From Monodelphis domestica (lineage: Eukaryota > Chordata > Mammalia > Didelphimorphia > Didelphidae), in assembly GCF_027887165.1 (NCBI RefSeq), contig NC_077227.1, forward strand, positions 82,291,430-82,355,429: a stretch of DNA of 64,000 nt. The letters are read 5' to 3'. The position numbers were made by a program, and so were the translations under genes. Shown in pieces: positions 24,601 through 33,600 of the stretch; position 1 is the stretch's first letter, and each line of letters starts with the position of its first letter. The notes under the pieces were generated by a model. That model did no database searches, was not told where the DNA came from, and saw only the letters and a list, made by a program, of their open reading frames with translations.

Positions 24601-27600
24601 AGCAGAATAAAAAGTGCAAAAGATATTCAGTGCTATCTGGAAAAATCAAACTTGTATATACAAAGTTCTCTGTCAGATCACATCTTCTCAGATAAGTACC
24701 CGAGCAGTGCAGATAATACTCTGGTGTGTGTGTGTTGATTATATAAAAAAAAGCATTTGATCTTGTAATGTAAGGAATGCAAGAGATCTCTAATGCACAG
24801 TAGAAGTTCATGAGTCACAAAAAAAATAATTACTATATAGTTTAAAAGCTTTTTTAGTAACAAAGTCAATGCCAGTAAAATAAGAGAAATAAGAAAATAA
24901 GAGCATGTGAGGTAAAAGTGCATCAAATCGATCTGATATCCAAAATCTATAGGAAATTGATATAAATCCAGTAGACTAATACTACTCCCTACTAGATAAG
25001 TGATCAAAGTTACTTATAAGAGAAAATCAAATTAAAACTGCAAAGTTTGTCCTCACATCCATAGACTTGGTAAGTATGATTAAAAAACAAGAAGGAACAT
25101 GTCGTGAGGGCATATGGGAGGCTATTTACACTAATGCACTGTTGGTGTAGCTCTGAATTGGTTTAACTACTGTGGAAAATATTTAGAATTCTAAAGAAAA
25201 AATCACCAAGCATTCCAAACATTCCCTACAGCTCTATTCAGCATTCCTGTAACTTTCTGAGCCAAAACACTCATCCCTGACCACCAATCCTGTATAATAA
25301 AAAATAGTTTTAAGTATATAATACTAGCTAATTTTTACATAGCATTATCTGTGGTAAGTACTTTATAATCATTATCTCATTTGATCTTCATAATCACCTT
25401 GTGAGATGGGTGCTATTTTTAAAAAACCCTGACTTTCTACCTTAGAATCAATACTAAATATTAATTCTAAGGAAGAAAAGGAGTTAAGAGTAAGGTAACT
25501 GGGGTTATATTATTTGCCCAGGTCACACATCTGGGTAGTATTTAGGCCCAGATATGAACCCAGGACTTCCCATCTCCTATTATAAGCAATCAATGAACAC
25601 TGATTAAGTACCTATCCCATTCAACAGATGGGGAAACTGACTTGCTCAGGATCACACATCTATCTGTAAGGATAATTTTAGGGTTGTGATCGAATCTAAA
25701 TTAATTTTGGTCGCCAGGGAATATCCCAAATAAAAAATCCAAGTCAGTTTTTAAATTTATAGTGGTTTAATTAATATAGAGGGAAGGAATTAAGGAGAAG
25801 GGAGATAGAAAAGGTATAGGATTTCTCCCACCTGGCCTGTGCCAGGGGGAGTTTGCAAAGACCTCTGCTACGATGTCCCTGAAGATTAGTGGCTTTTTAA
25901 GAGGATAGTGTTTGGAAAGTAAAGGAGAATGAATCAGCCTAAACTCCGATAGAGCTCAGTAAAGATGCCTCATCGGAACTAGGCTACTCAGCTTCCTCCA
26001 GTATGGTATCAAGGAAAACTCGCTGCTAAACCCAGACAATAGAAGCCGCCACCCAAGATGCCAAAACGCTCAGCAAGTTCCACCAGCCACCTCTCCGCTG
26101 CCAAAGAGGCCAGAGAGAGGAAGTGAAGCGAAATATATAGGTTTTTACATCATTTTCCTGCATCTTACATGTACCAATGGTAGCTTAAGCTTGACTTAGG
26201 ACGGCCCAGGGGTCTGTCAGTTGTTTCTGATTTGTCAATTGCTAGCACATGTCTGTCACAGGCCATCCTCCTACATACTGAATCCTTAAGTATGGGTGTA
26301 GACATTCCTGTGTTTGTTAGAGTAAGTAGGGTGGAGTAATCTAAAGTTCACATATCCCATGTCTGAGGCCAGACCAGACCTAGCACTGTCTACTGTACCA
26401 CTTAGCTGCCCCTTTATTTATTCATTCATATGAGCTCTCTGATGATCAATCCCACTACTGAGTATATATACCTTAAAGAAGTCAGAGACACAGAGCAAAT
26501 CCCATAGATGGCAGAACATTAAAAGCAACATTTTTTTTAATGGTAGCAAAAAACTAGAAAGAAAGTAGGTATCCAACCCATTAATTGGTGAATGGTTCAA
26601 CAAACCGTGGCATATAAATGGAATGGAATATAATTATGCCTTAAATAATGAATGAAGAATTTCAGAAGAATATTGAAAGACTTGGATGAGCTAATGCTAA
26701 ATGAAGAAAGGAGAACCAGGATTACATACCTAATTATAATAATATAATTAAAAAAACCACACACTAAAAGGCAAGTAAACTTGGATGAAAGAAAACTACC
26801 TATATACCAGTCAAGATGACAAAAAAATCCCCTCTCCTTTTCAGTTAAGAATTCAATGAAGAGAGGTAAGGAAGAGAGGTGATTTGCTCATCATTTGGTT
26901 GTACAAACTATTTGTTTCATATGCTATCAGATATGACCATCATATCAGTTGTTTATGCTTAACCACCTATCTTTGTGTCAAGGAAAGGTTAGAGAGTGGT
27001 GGAGAGAAATTGGGAAATGAGGTGGTAACATCTAAATGCTTCAATAAAACTTTAAAGGTCACATGAGAGTTGTGAATCTTAGAACTGCTCAGACTCTACT
27101 TCAGAAGATTTGATTAAGCTATTCCCCATTTTCTACAATGTAGATACTTTGTCAGGAATGTATTGAGAACTTTTAAAATTACTCCACCCTGCTCAGACAA
27201 TGCCTTAGGGGAAGATAAAGTTGTAAACTTCTTACTGAACAATGAAAAGTCCCCAACTCATACTTATAATAAAGCTAGAACCTTAAGCTAGGTCTATTTT
27301 TAGATCTAATACAAAAGGGTGCTAAGTACCTATAAAGGTTAATCACTAAAAGGTCAAGCAATTTACAAAAGGTAAGCTTAACAAAAGAGATGTGAAGTTT
27401 TAGTCTACCCAGAGAAGGTGAGAACTAAAGAGTGATGAGAACTAAGAATGGGCAGTCCTGGGAAAAAACGTCTACTGTGATTGGTAGATGTGAAAATTTA
27501 GGGGAGGTGACACAAGAGAAAATTTCTTTAAAAGGAGAATTCAGTTCATTTTGTTGTTAGTTCAGTTTGGAAGCTGAATTGGAGGAGGTCAGGAGTTCAG

Positions 27601-30600
27601 AGGAGAGTCTCTGAACTCAGTTCAGGAATTGAGGATTTCAGTGAAGGACTAGAGCTTGCTTGGGACGATCTTGTGGTGAGTGATAAAGACTGACTAGTCT
27701 CCCTTAAGGCTCAGGCCTAGGCCAAATGGCCTAGGCCCTTTCCACTATTTTCTTTTTTTTTCTCTCTCTCTTCCTTTAATTCCTTCATTTATATTAATTA
27801 AAATCTCCATAAAACCCAGTTGACTTGGGTATTTTCATATTTGGGAATTTTCCCATGGCGACCACTTATTTTTCTATTTTATTTTATTTTTTTATTAAAA
27901 CGCTTACCTTCTGTCTTGGAGTCAATACTGTGTATTGGCTCCAAGGCAGAAGAGTGGTAAGGGCTAGGCAATAGGGGTCAAGTGACTTGCCCAGGGTCAC
28001 ACAGCTGGGAAGTGTCTGAGGCCAGATTTGAACCTAGGACCTCCCATCTCTAGGCCTGATGACCACTTATTTTTGACTTAAATCAAGACACTAAAAATTA
28101 TCTTTACAGTTTGGCCGAAACCTTTACATTTTTGGCAATTCACAGTCTTGGAAACCCACATTTTTGCGGTTACAGAGTATCAACATTAAATGTAGCATAA
28201 AGCAGTGAGACATGCTCACAAAATGGTTTTTGGCAGTGTCATTGATGATATTCTACACAAAACATTAATAGGAGTTCCCTATAAGTGGAGATGTTTGCCT
28301 TTTGTACCAATTTATAGATAACACTGTGGTGATTGTATAAAGCCCAACAATATTAAAGAACTCCCTTGATAAGATCCACGGTCAATTGAGAGGCTAGCAA
28401 TTCACATAAGTAGATTTAAAAAATAATAAACACACACACACACTCACATATATATGTGTATATATTTTAAACCCTTATCTTCCATCTTGGAGTCAATACT
28501 GTTTATTGGGGGTTAAGTGACTTACCCAAGGTCACTTAGGAAGTGTCTGAGGTCAGATTTGAACCTAGGACCTCTCATCTCTAGGCCTGACTCTTAATCC
28601 ATTGAGCCACCCAGTTGCCCCCAAATGTATATATTATTAAAATGCATGTAGTTGGATGGGCAGTTCATTAGTATAAATCTTGGATACTGAAAATGACTAA
28701 TGAGTTGGTCCCAGAAATGAATAAGAAGAGGATAGGCTAGATTATATTTGGAATCAACTATGATTATCATTAATCCTCACGTGTTAAATTTTAAGGCAAA
28801 AAAAGATGGCCTATGACCATAAATCCTATTGTATCTTTAGTTTATTTATTTTAAATTATGTTAACAATCCATGTATAATTTATTAAGTCATATAAAAATA
28901 CAATTTTATCATACAAATACCTATATCAAGTAACATGCAATTCTAAAGTAAAATCACATGAGACTAAGAGCAAAACACACTTTCTTCATTATTTTTGCTT
29001 TTTATGATTTATGATTACAAGATTAAGTAATTCTTCAAACCATTAAATGAAAATCTTAAACATGAGATGTATAAAAAAAGATGATAATTTACATAGGTGA
29101 AAGACAAAAAGAGGGCAGTTTGTAAAAACAGATTCCACCAATTTTGTATTTTAACAAAGTGGTTGAACACATGGAACTTTCCAAGGAGAGGGAAATTCTG
29201 AGAAACCATCAATGGCAATGGACAAGTTTTCTAAAGTTCTCTAGCCTATATGGGGCAATACCAATAATTAGTAAACTAGCATGGGAATCTTTTAAAAAAA
29301 TTAAACTCTGCTAGCTCATCAGAAGCTTATTAAAATTATAGTATATATGGTAATAACTACTATAGAATGTAAACTCCCACCTTAAATACAGAACTCATCA
29401 AAAAGAAAATGCCCATTGAACTTACGTCTTTCAGCTGTATTTCCACTGCATGAACATTAACCACAGGTGAATCAATGAAACTTGTAGCCATGTTCTAAAA
29501 ACAAATTAAAGTTATTAGCTGCTTAGATTAAGTATAAGTTTATGAATGTAACTTATTTAATAATCTCCACTGCAAGCCTAAGGACACCTATACATCCCAG
29601 TATGGTGTATTCTAAGGAACTATTATTACATCAAAATATTGTATGGCTCTGGTCAGATGGAATAAGGATCTCCTAGAAATTTGAATAGATTGGAAGGTAT
29701 GATGTGTTCCTCTTAGGTCCACCAGAATACCACAAACTTCCTTGTAAATAGGTCATAAATGCTTAAAGATTTTCATCCAAATAAAAATCATTGCACTTAA
29801 TCTTTTGAGAGATATTCAGTTATCATGTCAAATAGTAAATACCTACTTTTTAAAAAAAATTATTCTAAACATTTGTTTGTAACTCAATCAGCTGTATAGG
29901 AGATTATAACATAATAGTTAAGTTTTCAGTCTAGATCATAAAAGGCCCATAGTGGAAATATATTTCAGCTGTTCAGGAGTTAGTAAAAAAGAACTCTGTT
30001 ATCGTTTTTGACTAAAAAGTTCAAAAACTTTTTTTTGTATTTCATTTTGTACTTGGTTATGATCCTCTGGCATACAATAAAATAACAAAGGTGAGGAAGC
30101 CATGGATAATGCATAAGAATGGAAAATTCCTAAAAGATACAAGGCTAGATGAGAAGAAATTGTTTGTTTGTAATTATGATTTCCTTGGTGTAGGGAGCTC
30201 CCTCCAAAGGTGCTAATAAAAACTAGTGTGTAATCTGTCATTTTAGAGAAAGTTGACTAGAGAACTGAGAGGTTAGATAACTTGTGACGGTTACTGTGCT
30301 GGTAGGTGCTAGAGGCAGATCCTGAACCCAGGTCTTCCTGATTCTAAGGATGACTTAGCATTTGCATTCAACATTCAAATATTTTAGCTTCATTCTTTAT
30401 ATGCTGAATTTTTTGGAAGATCTAGCTATCTCTAATCTTATATGACCCCTTTAGAAATAACTTAAGTATATATGCAAAGTCAGAAATATATACAAAAGTA
30501 AAAATATTAATAGCAAATAAATTGGTAGGCAAAATAGAGACACTATGCTATAAGAATATTGAAAACACTCTAAAATCAATCACTTATTTAAGAAAGTAAT

Positions 30601-33600
30601 GTTTAATTTCTCACAGACATTTCTATGAAAATATTCAAACTCTCAGCAGCAAATAGGTCTTATTCACAAAGCACCTATCACATAGCTAAGTTGAACAAAC
30701 TAATTCTGATATAATCATTTTATGAAAAAATGAACAGATAATCATTTCAATAAGAATAACACTTTGGGTAAAAAATGGTTGTTGAAATTAGTTAACCCAA
30801 TAACTAAATCATGAAATAATTCCTAGAATATACTTTGCTATAGTCATTCATAGTTACAAAAATATTTTCTATGACTTATCTGATTATATACCAAAATAAT
30901 TCAGTTGCTGGGATTTCTTGTTTAAATTTAAGTACCTGTGATAAATGAAGTGTACTGGCTTTACTTTCAAGTTCTGACAGTCTTGTGGTTGCTGTAGATA
31001 ACTGCTTTTTCAGAATGTCAGTCTCTTCTGATAAAGACTTTAAGAGTTGTTCTCTTCTTTCTGACTCTTTTGTTTTTTCTTCTAATTGATTCAGTAAGGA
31101 ACTGGTACTATTTCTGGATTTCAGCTGGTCTTTTAATCGCTGTATTTCTTTTTCCTTCTCTGCCAGATGAAAATTAGTCTTCTCCTTTTCAGTTTCAAGG
31201 GCAAGTATTATCTAGAAAAAATAATAGTAAGAATCTTACTATAAAGTTAAATCAAACATGAAGATAAACAATGTGATGTATACAAATGTCAAAAAGAAGG
31301 TAACAAATGTTAACAAAGTTTTTAATTAGCCCTAAATTGTTTTTAACTTGAAAAATGTATAGAGAAATTTGAATATTTTACCACCACTCTCATGCAAAAT
31401 TCAAGAGCTTCTCACTTCCTTCTTTATTTTTGGTCTTAATTCCTAGGAATAAATCTATTTTCATTTGATTAGAAGAGAACTAAAGAAAGGTGAGTAGAAA
31501 TACATATAAAAACCTATTTATATGTGGGTGAGTGTGTAGACATAAAAAGTTTTAACCTGTTAAAACTCAAAGATATCAAGGAATGGAATTGTAACTTGCA
31601 AAAATGTTACATGTAAGAAAATACAGCCATGTTTCAGAAGTTTTATGAACTGGTCATGACAATCACAAAAAGTTGATTTTCCTGCCAACAGTATCAATAG
31701 TTGGTAGTCCAAGCAATTTTTAAATGCCAAGGAAGAGTTGGCTCTGACATAGGCATTTAACAATCATCTTTCTATCACACATTTTAAAATTTCATTGTTG
31801 AATATGTGCCAAATAGGAAATATATATTGTTGATGAATGTTTAAAGTTAATTATAAGCAGTGAATTGTAAGAACTCAAGCATTACTAAAATGAAAAGGCA
31901 TAATTTAACAGCAGTAGCTTCTTCTTTGGATGTAGAAACATGTTGTCCATTTCTCCTTTTGGACTAATTAATTCAAAATTACAATGCTAGCTAAGAACAG
32001 ACAAAGTAGGAATCCTTATCTTTTTTAGTATGTGAATAAATAGCAAAAGGAAGGTAAAAACTAAAATAGAAAAATGATGTAATATATATGTTTTAAAACC
32101 TTTACCTTTTCTGCCTTAGAATCAATGCTGTGTATTGATTCCAAGGCAGAAGACTATTAACCAGGCAATGGGGGTTAAATGACTTGCCAAGGGTCACACA
32201 GCTGGCAGTGTCTAAGGCCAGATTTGAATCCAGTCCTCCATCTCTAGGTCTGGTTCTCAACCTACTACTGAGCCACCTAGTTGCCCCCAATGTTCTAATA
32301 TTTAAAGGTTTAAAATAGTTTTTGTCAAACTGAAAAACAAACAAACCAACCTAATGCTGCAGATGATAATCTATTAATATTTTAGGCATTTTTAACCTAT
32401 TGAGCACTGACTGATTAATAGCCTGGGGTGTCAAAGGGCTCTGTCCATGGTACTACTCTTTTCAATATTTTTAGAAACAGAACTCAGAAAAAAATCCTTT
32501 TAAATTCATAATGGCAGGAAACAAAATATCCTTTTGGAAGTTTAAGAGGTATAATACTAAGTCTATAAATTACCTTCAGCAGTACTGTCATTTTTATATT
32601 ATCATGTCCCAGTCATGAACATTGAATATTCCTCCAGCTATTTAATTTCGTCTTTATTTCTTTAAGGAGCATCTTGTAATTGAATCTATATAGGTATTAA
32701 GTGTGCTTTGGTAGACTGACTCATAAGTATTTTATGCTTAGGCACTACAACTAAAGAGAACTATTGATCAATTAAAATGTATTCAAAGAAATAGGGGTGT
32801 TTTAGAAAACACATGATACAAGGGGAGAAAATTTTGGGCTTCTTAGTCAATTTAATAGTGAAGTAAGAAAGACAACCTTATGGTCCTTCAAATAACTGAA
32901 AGAGTCAAAAGATATTTAGAAAACCTCAACTAACTGCCCTAAAAACTAGTTTATATAAATTGTAATTTTGAAATTATGGGGAAAAATATCAGACTACCTA
33001 AAAGAAAGTCAAAATATGAGAGGCAGCATGGTAAATACAACACTGGATTTGGAGTTAGGAAGATCTAGATTCAAAGCCTGTCTCAAACATTTATGAGGTG
33101 CATAACCCTAAGCAAGTCAAACTTTGGGTCTTAATTTCCTCATCTGTAAAATAAGGGAGCCTCAAGTCCCTTCCAGCACTAAATGTATGACCTAAATTCA
33201 TATTGATAATCTATAATAGACTGTTAAATATCAACTTGAAATGTTCACATTGTTAATTCAATACTCTGAAATAAGCAGTTTTGATTCTAAGAAGTTAATG
33301 AAGAGACAAATCAGATTATGATCATGATAAAAACTCAATATAAGTGTGTATATTATATGCAATTTCAGGAAAAATCAAGTACTCTAAAATATGAAAATAG
33401 TTAATATTTGATAAAATATAAAATGCAATGAGTACTAAGTAATCAGCATATGACATAAATTATAGAATAATTTTTAATTGAGAAAATCTTAAATACAAAA
33501 TATAGATTTTCACTTTTAGAAAAGAAAAATCCAGTGCAACTTAGTTAATCCAATTTGCAACTAACTTAGTTAAATTTGTTTTATAAATAAATAATAGCAA

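Larger units (their letters stand above)
25310..26418 (-). mobile_element. MIR-type SINE, interrupted by a SINE1 and a solo LTR
   Basis: CTTCATAATCACCTTGTGAG and CAACAGATGGGGAAACTGAC are antisense MIR text. After the LTR the SINE resumes with CATGTCTGAGGCCAGACC and ends CCACTTAGCTGCCCC. A SINE1-type copy (about 25422-25580) also lies inside. The whole stack is inserted in an L1. Confidence 0.65.
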
